From contig JAJRDF010000115.1 in assembly GCA_028678555.1 (NCBI GenBank), positions 1-5,047 on the forward strand: a stretch of 5,047 nucleotides of DNA. Reading direction: 5' to 3'. Positions within the stretch are counted from its first letter, which is position 1, and the number at the start of each line of letters is the position of its first letter. The notes below the pieces were generated by a model that was given only the letters and a program-made list of their open reading frames with translations, did not search any database and was not told the DNA's origin. The DNA is from Methanomicrobiales archaeon. GTDB lineage: Archaea > Halobacteriota > Methanomicrobia > Methanomicrobiales > JACTUA01. The translations under genes were made by a program, and so were the position numbers. Shown here in pieces: positions 5,022 through 5,047 of this stretch.

Positions 5022-5047
5022 CGTCGGGGGGTGCCCACGCGGCGGGG

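Larger units (their letters stand above)
4831..5047. other. Non-coding 3' stretch rich in inverted repeats
   Basis: No gene is supported from the stop at 4830 to the window edge. There is no T-rich run of the kind that ends archaeal transcripts, no tRNA-like T-arm and no clear TATA box. Three stem-forming repeats follow each other: 4904-4919 (5 pairs, 6-base loop), 4930-4952 and 4984-5021. The reading frames on the minus strand here are antisense to the end of the membrane-protein gene and look like by-products of high GC. Confidence 0.5.

Noticed and set aside
4742..5038. Minus-strand frames at the right edge
   Set aside because: They overlap the end of the membrane-protein gene and cross the hairpin repeats; no ribosome site or recognisable sequence was found.
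4831..5047. tRNA gene or CRISPR repeats after the operon
   Set aside because: I found no T-arm consensus or cloverleaf and no spaced identical repeats beyond the single 9-base tandem pair.

Overview
The window comes from a GC-rich methanogenic archaeon, most likely of the order Methanomicrobiales. The elongation factor is of the archaeal EF-1A type. Ribosomal protein uS10 has the short archaeal form and directly follows tuf, the usual archaeal order. The start region of tuf carries an archaeal TATA box with a BRE-like element rather than a bacterial promoter. A small F420-dependent-sulfite-reductase-like (Dsr-LP type) protein and an Agl23-type membrane protein also fit this group. Genus-level placement would need a search.

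Layout. 1-152: no convincing gene; a T-rich spot and a weak promoter candidate lie ahead of the first gene. 153-1025 (+): a compact siroheme/[4Fe-4S] sulfite-nitrite reductase-like protein with two extra ferredoxin clusters. 1003-1305 (-): a 100-residue cysteine-containing protein of unknown function, converging on the reductase with a 23-base overlap of the 3' ends. 1306-1517: a 212-base divergent intergenic region with the tuf promoter and a leader containing several competing hairpins. 1518-2795 (+): tuf (EF-1A). 2819-3127 (+): rpsJ (uS10). 3133-4830 (+): a polytopic membrane protein of the TIGR03663/Agl23 family. 4831-5047: no gene seen, but three consecutive inverted repeats and a short tandem repeat.

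How the genes fit together. tuf, rpsJ and the Agl23-like gene are spaced 23 and 5 bases apart and probably form one transcription unit driven by the TATA box at 1397-1404. This puts a putative surface-glycan gene under a translation-machinery promoter. The reductase and the small cysteine protein are a separate convergent pair with no obvious functional link to the translation genes.

Most notable observation: the tuf 5' leader (about 1425-1517). It contains a near-perfect long hairpin (1465-1496) whose 3' arm is also perfectly complementary over 10 bases to an upstream segment (1440-1449). That upstream segment can itself pair with 1433-1437. A further small stem (1490-1494 with 1502-1506) would cover part of the Shine-Dalgarno sequence and is mutually exclusive with the long hairpin. 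This has the topology of an RNA switch or attenuator, but no function is shown by the sequence alone.
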